Assembly: GCA_944385775.1 (NCBI GenBank)
Contig: CALWYM010000101.1
Location: 1-11,550, forward strand
Length of the DNA stretch: 11,550 bases
Source: an uncultured Oscillospiraceae bacterium
Lineage (GTDB): Bacteria; Bacillota; Clostridia; Oscillospirales; Oscillospiraceae
Direction of reading: 5' to 3'
Positions 1-6,517 of the stretch are shown one piece after another (the first letter of the stretch is position 1; each line of letters begins with the position of its first letter). A program made the translations under genes and the position numbers. The notes beneath the pieces were generated by a model that was not told where the DNA came from, made no database searches, and was given only the letters and a program-made list of their open reading frames with translations.

Positions 1-1015
1 CGGTATAATGAATCCTCTTATGGAGTTTATAGGCAACTTCGGCTATGTAGCAGTATGCGTAATGGGTGCCATAATGGTGAAGAACGGGCTTATTTCCTTC
101 GGAGTTATAATCGCGTTTATACTCTATGTAAAGCAGTTTACCCAGCCTCTCGGTCAGGTGGCGCAGGCAGCTACAAATCTTCAGTCTGCCGCTGCCGCTG
201 CGGAAAGGGTGTTTTCGTTTCTTACTTCCGAGGAGATGGAAGATGAATCGGCTAAAAAGCCCCTTATAAAGGACCCAAAGGGAGAGGTTGTATTTGACCA
301 TGTCCGGTTCGGCTATACGCCGGAGCGCGTCATAATAAACGATTTCTCCGCCACAGTTAAGCCCGGACAGAAGGTTGCCATAGTTGGTCCTACGGGAGCG
401 GGAAAAACTACCCTTGTAAATCTGTTGATGCGGTTTTATGAGCTTAACTCAGGCAGAATACTTATAGATGGCATAGATACAAGGGATACTACGAGAGAGA
501 ATGTTCACAGCCAGTTTTGCATGGTGCTTCAGGATACGTGGCTTTTTGAGGGGACTATAAGAGAGAATATAGTTTACAGCATGAAAAATGTGTCCGACGA
601 ACAGGTTGTGAATGCCTGCAAGGCTGTGGGACTGCACAGGTTTATAATGTCCTTGCCAGAGGGATATGACACGGTTCTGACAGATGAGTCAAATCTCTCA
701 GCCGGGCAGCGGCAGCTAATGACAATTGCAAGAGCCATGATAGAGGACGCGCCGCTGCTCATTCTGGACGAGGCTACAAGTTCTGTTGATACGAGGACGG
801 AGCAGATTGTCCAAAACGCCATGGATAAGCTGACTGAGGGCAGAACCAGCTTTACCATTGCCCACCGCCTGTCCACCATCAGAAATGCCGATGTCATTAT
901 TGTTATGAAGGACGGAGACATTGCGGAGACAGGTACCCATGATGAGCTTCTTAAAAAAGGCGGTTTCTATGCTCAGCTTTGGACCAGCCAGTTTGTAAAC
1001 GCGGAGGAAATTTAA
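1..1015 (+). CDS. ABC exporter, fused permease/ATPase subunit (3' part; 5' end outside window)
   Basis: This is the C-terminal part of a half-transporter ABC exporter; codons read from base 2 and the N-terminus lies outside the window. The first ~70 residues are the last membrane segments, hydrophobic and ending in an Ala-rich helix (QSAAAAAERVFSFL) typical of the link to the ATPase. The nucleotide-binding domain follows. It has a Walker A GPTGAGKTT (bases 386-412), a Q-loop (MVLQDTWLFEGTIREN), signature LSAGQ (695-709) in place of the canonical LSGGQ, Walker B LLILDE with the catalytic Glu, D-loop SSVD, and an H-loop (IAHRLSTI). The ATPase site motifs are complete, so it should hydrolyse ATP. 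Such proteins sit in the cytoplasmic membrane and export drugs, lipids or peptides, often as heterodimers with a partner encoded next door; here the partner would lie upstream. The substrate cannot be told. No clear terminator follows before the next gene. Confidence 0.93.
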   Translation, partial: GIMNPLMEFIGNFGYVAVCVMGAIMVKNGLISFGVIIAFILYVKQFTQPLGQVAQAATNLQSAAAAAERVFSFLTSEEMEDESAKKPLIKDPKGEVVFDHVRFGYTPERVIINDFSATVKPGQKVAIVGPTGAGKTTLVNLLMRFYELNSGRILIDGIDTRDTTRENVHSQFCMVLQDTWLFEGTIRENIVYSMKNVSDEQVVNACKAVGLHRFIMSLPEGYDTVLTDESNLSAGQRQLMTIARAMIEDAPLLILDEATSSVDTRTEQIVQNAMDKLTEGRTSFTIAHRLSTIRNADVIIVMKDGDIAETGTHDELLKKGGFYAQLWTSQFVNAEEI

Positions 1016-1047
1016 AAATAAGTTAAAAAACCCAAGACACCTGATAC

Positions 1048-1076
1048 TTGACTATGATAATTGGTAATGCTAAGAT
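1048..1076 (+). promoter_or_regulatory. Sigma-A-like promoter for the cheW-like gene
   Basis: TTGACT (1048-1053) and TAAGAT (1071-1076) are separated by exactly 17 bases. The predicted start of transcription near 1083 leaves a very short leader ahead of the ribosome binding site at 1086-1093. The site would make the downstream gene independent of the ABC gene. This is a motif match only. Confidence 0.5.
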
Positions 1077-1100
1077 AGTTTCCGAAGAGGAGGTCTGGGT

Positions 1101-1580
1101 GTGGGACTTTTTGACTTTGCAAAAAAGAAAAGAGAACCAGAAGTCCACGAGGTCAGGCGTGAAAATCCAAACGGTCTTGATCTTCTGGAATTTGTAGTTG
1201 ATAATAACCACTGCGCGGTGCCGGTTAAAAGCGTCCGGGAGATATGCCAGTTTGAGCAGCTGCTTCCCTCGGGACTCAGCCATAAAAGTATTGAGGGAGT
1301 GTTTTTCCTGGGAGACAAACCGGTTGTAGTGGTGGATTTGAAAAAATATCTGGGAATGAAAAAAACCGGCAGTGACGGCAGGTTTATCGTTCTCAATACT
1401 CCGGGAAGAGAAGTGGCAATACATGTTTCCGGAGTTGTGGGAGTCAACAGTGTCGACAAATCGCAGGTTCTGGAGAGCCCCGGCGCTCCGGAGTGTGTAA
1501 CGGGTGTTGTACGTATTGGTGAGAACCCTACGGCAATATTTGATTTGGAATCCATTGCTTCCGACGTTTTGAAGGTATAA
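1101..1580 (+). CDS. CheW-like domain protein
   Basis: A 159-residue protein with a short basic N-terminal extension (about 27 residues) and then one CheW-type SH3-like domain to the end. CheW proteins are cytoplasmic adaptors linking chemoreceptors to the kinase CheA. Fold markers are the alternating strands, IEGVFFLGDKPVVVVDLKKYLG (residues 64-85) matching the usual strand-turn-strand with its DL, and GVVGVNSVDKSQV in the second half. Oddly, the strongly conserved Arg-Gly of the family (NLRG before the DL) is replaced by Leu-Gly-Asp around residues 70-72. The start is GTG, chosen because AGAGGAGG lies 7 bases upstream and no better ATG exists. It has its own promoter and terminator, and no other chemotaxis gene is in view. 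It could be a real chemotaxis adaptor encoded away from the main cluster, or a divergent CheW-like protein with another role. Confidence 0.85.
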   Translation: MGLFDFAKKKREPEVHEVRRENPNGLDLLEFVVDNNHCAVPVKSVREICQFEQLLPSGLSHKSIEGVFFLGDKPVVVVDLKKYLGMKKTGSDGRFIVLNTPGREVAIHVSGVVGVNSVDKSQVLESPGAPECVTGVVRIGENPTAIFDLESIASDVLKV

Positions 1581-1584
1581 AGAA

Positions 1585-1614
1585 GAAGCTGCAAGACTAG
1601 AGTCTTGCAGCTTC
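1585..1614 (+). terminator. Intrinsic terminator after the cheW-like gene
   Basis: A perfect 14-base inverted repeat (1585-1598 with 1601-1614) starts 4 bases after the stop codon and is followed by ATTTTATTATT. The physical loop must open at least one pair beyond the 2-base gap. On the other strand the hairpin is followed by a weaker TTCTTT run, so it may also stop transcripts of the convergent gene ending at 1630. Confidence 0.85.
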
Positions 1615-1629
1615 ATTTTATTATTGGAA

Positions 1630-2067
1630 TTATTTTATGAATTCACCGCTTTTACCGTCAAGTATGCCCTTTGAGATAAGGTAATCATCAAGAATCCCGG
1701 CGACGATTATCTGAAGGGGAACGCATTTTTCCTCTTCAGTGCGGTATCTTTCGGAGAGTAGTGTGCAGTCCGAGGCGCCCAGGGTCTTATTGAACATCAA
1801 AATAAAATCCTGAACATCCTTACGGAGCGTTTCGGTGGTGTGAGCTCTGTCAGCCACAAGAATATGACCCAGTGCCATAAGGGAGCCGGTCAGCGCACCG
1901 CAGACACCGCCAGACATCATTCCACTGCCAAAGCAGCTGGCGGTCTTAAAGCTGTCCTCCGGCAAACCCAGTCCGTAGGCAATGTTGGCTCCGGCAAAAA
2001 GCCGCTCCGAACAGTTATAATTTTCGGCATTGCCAAAGCCTTCCTCAATAAGCTTTTTAAGTCTCAT
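1630..2067 (-). CDS. C_GCAxxG_C_C family (putative redox-active) protein
   Basis: A 145-residue soluble protein of the C_GCAxxG_C_C family (Pfam name; putative redox-active, function not established). Five cysteines fit the family spacing: C19 in NCSERLF, C45 in ASCFGSGMMSGG, C56 in VCGALTG, then C101 (SDCTLL) and C115 (EEKCVPL). The Gly-rich stretch between C45 and G61 is the family hallmark. The conserved cysteines suggest metal or thiol chemistry, but no reaction is known to me. It is the last gene of a leftward cluster, 17 bases after the phosphoesterase stop codon, so co-transcription is likely. The ribosome binding site is weak (AAAGGAAAG, overlapping the upstream stop and rather far from the ATG), which suggests low or coupled translation. 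The length is normal for the family. Confidence 0.85.
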   Translation of the reverse strand: MRLKKLIEEGFGNAENYNCSERLFAGANIAYGLGLPEDSFKTASCFGSGMMSGGVCGALTGSLMALGHILVADRAHTTETLRKDVQDFILMFNKTLGASDCTLLSERYRTEEEKCVPLQIIVAGILDDYLISKGILDGKSGEFIK

Positions 2068-2084
2068 TAATAAACGTCTTTCCT

Positions 2085-2864
2085 TTATTCCTCTATTCTA
2101 ATTGCCTCAACGCTGAGACATTTACCGTTTGACGTATCCACCTGGAAAATGGCGCCCTCCATCTTACATGGACCGGGAGCCTGTTCATAGGCGCGTCTTC
2201 GCGGATCTCCCAAAAACCTGTTTATGCTCATTTCCGGCTTGACGCCCAAAATTGAAAGGGCTGGTCCTGTCATTCCAAGGTCTGTTATAAAGCCTGTGCC
2301 CTTTGGAAGGACGGTGGCGTCACTTGTCTGTACATGGGTATGCGTGCCCCACAGTGCGGAAATACGTCCGTCAAGATGCCATGCAATGGCGGCTTTTTCG
2401 CTGGTGGCTTCTGCGTGCATATCAATCAGCACTACTTTTGTATCCACATTTTTTAAAATGCGGTCGGCACAGTAAAAAGGATTGTCAGGACCGAAATCCA
2501 TCCCGCACCGTCCTATAAGGTTAATAACACATACATCGCCAAAGGAGGAATCGAACACTCCCCACCCACGTCCGGGAGTCTGAGGCGACAGATTGGCAGG
2601 GCGTATAATATACCTGTTATCGTCAAGATATGGTATAATGTTCTGCCTGTTAAAGGTGTGATTTCCCAGGGTGATTACATCGGCGCCAGCATTAAAAATC
2701 GCCTCTGCCTGCTTGGGGGTTATTCCCACAACAGAGGAATTTTCACCGTTTACAACAGTAAATGAGATGTCCTTAAATTTTTTAATTGTCCTTAGTTTCC
2801 TTTCCAGAAAATTAAGACCATTTTCGCCGAAAACATCACCGACGGCTAAAATATTTACTATCAT
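2085..2864 (-). CDS. ymdB: YmdB-type metallophosphoesterase (TIGR00282 family)
   Basis: A 259-residue dinuclear metal phosphoesterase of the YmdB family. In Bacillus subtilis YmdB is a cyclic-nucleotide (2',3'-cAMP) phosphodiesterase affecting biofilm and motility decisions; the same role here is inferred by homology. Metal and active-site residues are all present at the expected places: D10 (VGDVFG), N39/E41/N42 (NGENSS), N68/H69 (GNHTFN), H150 (DMHAE), and H175/H177 (GTHTHVQT). No signal peptide is seen, so it should be cytoplasmic. The ATG start is supported by GGGAG about 7 bases upstream. It lies 22 bases after the lipid kinase and 17 bases before the C_GCAxxG protein, all in one direction, so an operon is likely. 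Length matches the family (about 260). Confidence 0.93.
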   Translation of the reverse strand: MIVNILAVGDVFGENGLNFLERKLRTIKKFKDISFTVVNGENSSVVGITPKQAEAIFNAGADVITLGNHTFNRQNIIPYLDDNRYIIRPANLSPQTPGRGWGVFDSSFGDVCVINLIGRCGMDFGPDNPFYCADRILKNVDTKVVLIDMHAEATSEKAAIAWHLDGRISALWGTHTHVQTSDATVLPKGTGFITDLGMTGPALSILGVKPEMSINRFLGDPRRRAYEQAPGPCKMEGAIFQVDTSNGKCLSVEAIRIEE

Positions 2865-2886
2865 ACAATTCTCCCGGCTTAGGTTT

Positions 2887-3780
2887 TCAGATTATAAGCT
2901 CAAGGGCGCGATGGCAGTTATGAGCGTGAATTGTGGTGTGGGCTCCGCCGTCCTCTCCGTCGCAGGTCCAGGAAACAGGACGGTCAAATTCAAAGGTAAT
3001 ATCCTTTGTGTGAAGCAAAAATACGTGCTCTGTATTAAATTTCCGCTCAAGGACATTGGCTATGACATTGTTAAGGTCGGAAGGCTTTTTAGGCATACGA
3101 ATGAGAAGAACCTCGAAAATACCGTCGTCAAGGGAAACATCGTCAGGGGACAACTTTATTATTCCGGCAACGGAAGTAGAGTTTACGACGGCACCCAGGA
3201 TAAAATCATCCTCAATAACTCCATCATCGTATGTTATTTTTGCATGGCAGGATTTAATATCCTTTATGCTGGAAAGAGCCTGCACAATATATGCCAGATA
3301 GCCCCACGTGTTTTTGCTGTTTTGAGGCGTAGTGTACGACACATCGGTAAAAGCGCCGAAAGCGGAAACATAGCCGAAATAGTTATCATCAAACTGACCT
3401 ACGTCCACAACTCTGGTGTTATTTAGGTTAATACGCGTCAGCACGTCCTCCGGAGTTTTGGGAAGACCGAGAGATGACGCCATGTCGTTTGTTGTTCCAA
3501 GGGGAATGTAGCCCACAATAGGTCTGTCCTCAAGAGGAATACGCATAAGTCCGTTTACAACCTCGTTAAGGCTTCCGTCTCCTCCGGTGCAGACAATTCG
3601 GTCGTAATCCTTGCCGTAGGTTTCGGCAAATTCTATCGCGTCGCCCCTCTTTTCAGTCATCAGTACGGAGACCATCTGACCGTTTTCGCCTAATACCTTT
3701 ATAATGTCCAAAAGGTAATTCTTTACCCGCCCCTTGCCTGAAACGGGATTGATTATCAGTAAAGTTTTTAATTGACTCAC
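2887..3780 (-). CDS. Diacylglycerol/lipid kinase family protein (YegS/BmrU/DgkB type)
   Basis: A 297-residue ATP-dependent lipid kinase with a DAGK catalytic domain. Visible motifs are INPVSGKG (residues 10-17), the nucleotide-binding GGDGSLNEV (66-74), PLGTTND (93-99), and the C-terminal DGE (274-276) shared by YegS and DgkB. Family members phosphorylate diacylglycerol or related lipids at the inner face of the membrane; in Firmicutes DgkB recycles diacylglycerol from lipoteichoic acid synthesis. Which substrate applies here is not visible. I place the start at GTG 3780, which has AGAAAGG 9 bases upstream and puts the Leu-Leu-Ile-Ile-Asn strand near the N-terminus as usual. A TTG at 3789 would give a 300-residue form, but it sits directly against that ribosome binding site. 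It lies 91 bases after mtaB and 22 bases before ymdB. Confidence 0.9.
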   Translation of the reverse strand: MSQLKTLLIINPVSGKGRVKNYLLDIIKVLGENGQMVSVLMTEKRGDAIEFAETYGKDYDRIVCTGGDGSLNEVVNGLMRIPLEDRPIVGYIPLGTTNDMASSLGLPKTPEDVLTRINLNNTRVVDVGQFDDNYFGYVSAFGAFTDVSYTTPQNSKNTWGYLAYIVQALSSIKDIKSCHAKITYDDGVIEDDFILGAVVNSTSVAGIIKLSPDDVSLDDGIFEVLLIRMPKKPSDLNNVIANVLERKFNTEHVFLLHTKDITFEFDRPVSWTCDGEDGGAHTTIHAHNCHRALELII

Positions 3781-3841
3781 AATTACCAACCTTTCTTAAT
3801 GCCTTGGGAAATTATGGGTTAAACTGTACGTGGGTTTTTAC

Positions 3842-3860
3842 AGCTGATATTATATCTGCT
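3842..3860 (-). promoter_or_regulatory. Imperfect palindrome containing a perfect -10 box, upstream of the lipid kinase
   Basis: The 19-base element has 9-base arms with one mismatch around a single central base. On the minus strand it contains an exact TATAAT (3854 to 3849). No convincing -35 lies 16-18 bases upstream. It could be an operator overlapping a weak internal promoter, or just AT-rich spacer between mtaB and the kinase. The predicted leader to GTG 3780 would be about 60 bases. Confidence 0.25.
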
Positions 3861-3871
3861 AAAATTAAATG

Positions 3872-5176
3872 TTAGTTAAGATTCTGTAAAGATTTTATAT
3901 TGCCGGAAAGAGAAAGCCCATTTCTAGCTGTAATCTCAACGGGAAGGACCTTGTTTTTCAGCTCTGAGCCCGGTGCTTTTACAAGCAGGTAATTTGAGGT
4001 GTGACCGGACCATATGCCATTTTCCTCCTGCTCGAACAGCACGTCAAGGGTTTTGCCGAGCTGCATATCGAGAAATTCCTCCTCGGTTTTCTCTGCCACG
4101 GCGGCGGCTTTTTTTGCTCTTGAATGCTTCACGGATTTTGGAACCTGGTTTTCCATAGCAGCTGCCGGTGTGCCTTTTCTCACAGAGTATGGGAAAACAT
4201 GAACATGAGAAAAGCGGCATTTTTCCAAAAAATCAAGGGTTTTTGAAAATTCTTCCTCAGTCTCACCGGGAAAGCCTGTAATAAGGTCGGCGGTTATCCC
4301 ACAGTTGGGAAAGTATCTCCTCAAAAGCTCCACCGACTGGTAAAACCTTTCGGAATCGTATTTTCTGTTCATACGGGACAGCGTTTCGTCGCAGCCGGAC
4401 TGGAGGGACAGGTGAAAATGATTGCACAGATTGGGAAACTGCGAAAGTCTTTCGCAAAAATCCTCGGTAACACATCGGGGCTCAAGGGAGCCAAGACGGA
4501 TTCTGCACGATGGGGCGGCGGCGCATACGGCGGAGGTAACATCGGTAAGGGTAGGTTTATCGGGAAGGTCGTGCCCGTAGGAGGCAATTTCGATTCCCGT
4601 AAGGACAATTTCCCTGTACCCCTCCTCCATGAGACCGGCAGCTTTCCGGGCGGCAGAGTCAAGAGGCAGGGAGCGGACAGGACCTCTCGCGTAGGGTATA
4701 ATACAGTATGTGCAGAAGTTTACGCAGCCGTCCTCTATTTTCAAAAGGGCTCTTGTTCTGTTAATGGCGCTTCCTGCTGGAAGCTCCTCAAAAATGCGCC
4801 GTGAAAAAACAGCGTCTATATTTTCCTCGCTGCTTCTGTCAGCCAAGGCTGCGGAGACGGCGTTAACAAGCTCCTGTTTGCTACCTGAACCAAAAAGAAT
4901 ATCAGCGCCGATTTTCCTCGCCTGCTCAGGCTCGGTCTGGGGCCAGCAGCCGCATACTGCCACCACCGCACCGGGAGCCTGACCTTTCAGATGATTAATT
5001 GCCTGACGTGACTTGCGCACCGATTCAGCCGTGACAGCGCAGGTATTTACAATAATCGCGTTGCACTCCCGCGGTGAGTTTACTATTTCGTGCCCCATGG
5101 TCTCAAGCATAGACGCAGTGGCCTGGGACTCAAACTGGTTGACCTTGCAGCCGAGAGTGTGAATATATATTTTCAT
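3872..5176 (-). CDS. mtaB: tRNA (N(6)-L-threonylcarbamoyladenosine(37)-C(2))-methylthiotransferase MtaB
   Basis: A 434-residue radical-SAM methylthiotransferase. MtaB (YqeV) adds a methylthio group to t6A37 of ANN-decoding tRNAs, giving ms2t6A, in the cytoplasm. The N-terminal UPF0004 domain carries the auxiliary cluster cysteines C10 (HTLGCKVNQFES), C46 (NTCAVT) and C77 (CGCWPQ). The radical-SAM cluster is C151-x3-C155-x2-C158 (CVNFCTYC). The stretches LITGFPGETEEEF and FPYSVRKGTPAA are typical of the family, and the last ~60 residues fit the TRAM RNA-binding domain. Length is normal. TLGCKVNQ with KFED-like YDSERF points to MtaB rather than MiaB or RimO. The ATG at 5176 is preceded by AAAAGGTG. 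It is divergent from the cysteine desulfurase and heads a leftward run of four genes. Its Fe-S clusters depend on sulfur from a cysteine desulfurase, a link the shared control region may reflect. Confidence 0.95.
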   Translation of the reverse strand: MKIYIHTLGCKVNQFESQATASMLETMGHEIVNSPRECNAIIVNTCAVTAESVRKSRQAINHLKGQAPGAVVAVCGCWPQTEPEQARKIGADILFGSGSKQELVNAVSAALADRSSEENIDAVFSRRIFEELPAGSAINRTRALLKIEDGCVNFCTYCIIPYARGPVRSLPLDSAARKAAGLMEEGYREIVLTGIEIASYGHDLPDKPTLTDVTSAVCAAAPSCRIRLGSLEPRCVTEDFCERLSQFPNLCNHFHLSLQSGCDETLSRMNRKYDSERFYQSVELLRRYFPNCGITADLITGFPGETEEEFSKTLDFLEKCRFSHVHVFPYSVRKGTPAAAMENQVPKSVKHSRAKKAAAVAEKTEEEFLDMQLGKTLDVLFEQEENGIWSGHTSNYLLVKAPGSELKNKVLPVEITARNGLSLSGNIKSLQNLN

Positions 5177-5216
5177 TAAGCTTCACCTTTTGTTATGGTC
5201 TTTTTTCTCAAACAGC

Positions 5217-5246
5217 TTGAAAAAGACGAAAAATTAAATTACAATA
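5217..5246 (+). promoter_or_regulatory. Rightward promoter P1 for the cysteine desulfurase
   Basis: TTGAAA (5217-5222) and TACAAT (5241-5246), each one base off consensus, are separated by 18 bases. The predicted start near 5253 gives a leader of about 70 bases to ATG 5323. By match to consensus it is the better of two rightward candidates. Confidence 0.45.
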
Positions 5247-5251
5247 CAGCT

Positions 5252-5280
5252 TGAACCTTTATTATATCTTAAGTAAAGTA
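5252..5280 (+). promoter_or_regulatory. Rightward promoter P2 for the cysteine desulfurase
   Basis: TTGAAC (5252-5257) and TAAAGT (5275-5280) are separated by 17 bases, lying exactly 35 bases downstream of the P1 -35 box. The predicted start near 5287 gives a leader of about 36 bases. It is a weaker match than P1 and overlaps the leftward mtaB promoter. Confidence 0.35.
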
Positions 5281-5289
5281 TATATTCAA
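5262..5289 (-). promoter_or_regulatory. Leftward promoter for mtaB
   Basis: On the minus strand TTGAAT (5289 to 5284) and an exact TATAAT (5267 to 5262) are separated by 16 bases. The predicted transcript starts near 5255 and gives about an 80-base leader before the mtaB ATG. It overlaps the second rightward promoter, so polymerase could hardly occupy both at once. Confidence 0.5.
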
Positions 5290-5322
5290 GCGTAAATGCG
5301 TTTTTGGTTATTGGAGGAACAT

Positions 5323-6456
5323 ATGAAGGTATATTTTGACAACGCGGCTACAACAAAGCCCTGCCCGGAGGCGATAGCGGCAATGGTAAACGCTCTGGGG
5401 GAGGACTACGGAAACCCGTCCTCAGGCTATGAGCTTGGACGCAGGGCTGGAGCGGTCCTGAGAGATTCGAGAGAAGCCGTTGCCCGCGCCATGGGTGCAA
5501 AGAGCGAGGAAATTTTCTTCACCTCAGGAGGTACGGAAGGTGACAACTGGGCAATAAGGGCTTCGGCTCACTTAATGCGCCACAGGGGAAAGCACATAAT
5601 AACCGGCGAAACGGAGCATGACGCTGTAAGGGCTACTATGAAGCACCTTGAAGATGAGGGCTGGGAGGTAACATATCTAAAGCCGGACGGCGACGGGAGA
5701 ATAACATCCGACGCCGTTTCCGGCGCGCTGAGAGAGGATACGGTTTTAGTCTCTCTTATGCTTGTAAATAACGAAATCGGTTCCGTAAATCCGATTTCTG
5801 AAATTTCCGCCGCCGTAAAGGCTGCCGGCTGCCCTGCGATCATTCACACGGACGCGGTTCAGGGTTTTTTGAAAATACCCTTTACTCCGTCCAAACTGGG
5901 AGTTGACCTTGTCACTGTAAGCTCACATAAAATTCACGGACCAAAGGGCAGCGGCGCATTGTATATTAGAAAGGGGCAGCGGCTGCCGCAGCTGCTTTTC
6001 GGAGGCGGACAGGAAAACGGAATCCGTCCGGGAACAGAGGCAATGCCCGCAATTTCAGGGTTTGCCGCCGCGGCAAAGGTTGGAAAAGAGCATTTTAAAG
6101 AAAACGTGGAGATAATGAGCAGCGTAAAGGAGCATACATTGGACAGGCTCCGCGCCGCTATTCCCGGGATTATTACCATCGGAAAAAGCGAAAGTCCTCA
6201 CATAGTCAATATCTCCCTTCCTGGATACAGAAGCGAGGTACTTATGAACTATCTGGATGCCCAGGGCATAGCCGTTTCCAAGAGCTCCGCCTGTAAAAAG
6301 GGCGGACGGAGCCATGTTCTTGAGGCAATGAGGCTGCCGTCTGAGGTGATTGACGGAGCCATAAGGCTCAGCTTTTCAAGGTACAGCACCCTTGAGGAGG
6401 GAGATTACTTTGCTGAAAAGCTTTCCGAGGCAGTGTCAATGCTTAAACACAGATAA
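5323..6456 (+). CDS. Cysteine desulfurase (IscS/NifS-type, PLP-dependent)
   Basis: A 377-residue fold-type I aminotransferase-class enzyme that takes sulfur from L-cysteine as an enzyme persulfide, giving alanine, for Fe-S clusters or tRNA thiolation. Motifs are YFDNAATTKP at the N-terminus, FFTSGGTEGDNWA, TEHDAV with the ring-stacking His, HTDAVQG, and SSHKIHGPKG with the PLP Schiff-base Lys203. The persulfide Cys324 lies in SKSSACKKGGRSHVLEAM. This Cys loop differs from the SACTSASLEPSYVL type of housekeeping IscS and from SufS, so it may be a specialised NifS-like form such as those that serve the 4-thiouridine enzyme ThiI; no thiI or iscU is in view. The start is ATG 5323 with GGAGG 5 bases upstream; an in-frame ATG at 5296 would add nine residues with no ribosome site and no homology. 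It is transcribed away from mtaB. Confidence 0.93.
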   Translation: MKVYFDNAATTKPCPEAIAAMVNALGEDYGNPSSGYELGRRAGAVLRDSREAVARAMGAKSEEIFFTSGGTEGDNWAIRASAHLMRHRGKHIITGETEHDAVRATMKHLEDEGWEVTYLKPDGDGRITSDAVSGALREDTVLVSLMLVNNEIGSVNPISEISAAVKAAGCPAIIHTDAVQGFLKIPFTPSKLGVDLVTVSSHKIHGPKGSGALYIRKGQRLPQLLFGGGQENGIRPGTEAMPAISGFAAAAKVGKEHFKENVEIMSSVKEHTLDRLRAAIPGIITIGKSESPHIVNISLPGYRSEVLMNYLDAQGIAVSKSSACKKGGRSHVLEAMRLPSEVIDGAIRLSFSRYSTLEEGDYFAEKLSEAVSMLKHR

Positions 6457-6462
6457 GTAAAA

Positions 6463-6500
6463 ATAAGAGGGCAACCGGTTTTATCCGGCTGCCCTCTTAT
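6463..6500 (-). terminator. Hairpin terminator between convergent genes
   Basis: Two 16-base arms (6463-6478 and 6485-6500) pair with one mismatch around a 6-base loop. On the minus strand the hairpin is followed directly by a T run (ATTTTTAC), so it best terminates the DUF2461/GNAT transcript. On the plus strand, after the desulfurase gene, the following sequence is only weakly T-rich, though the stem is strong enough to act both ways. Confidence 0.75.
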
Positions 6501-6517
6501 CTGCTGGATTTAATTTA

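Noticed and set aside
691..715. LSAGQ signature in the ABC ATPase as a sign of a dead site
   Set aside because: Signature variants at the third position are common in active exporters, and Walker A, Walker B Glu and the H-loop His are all intact.
1023..1616. Long minus-strand open frame opposite the cheW-like gene, and similar long frames opposite mutS2 (8163-9014, 9603-10472)
   Set aside because: They lie fully opposite well-supported genes, have no ribosome sites, show no recognisable domains, and have the odd composition of reverse-frame shadows.
2671..3426. 251-codon plus-strand open frame across ymdB and the lipid kinase
   Set aside because: It spans two recognised genes on the opposite strand, has no domain and no ribosome binding site.
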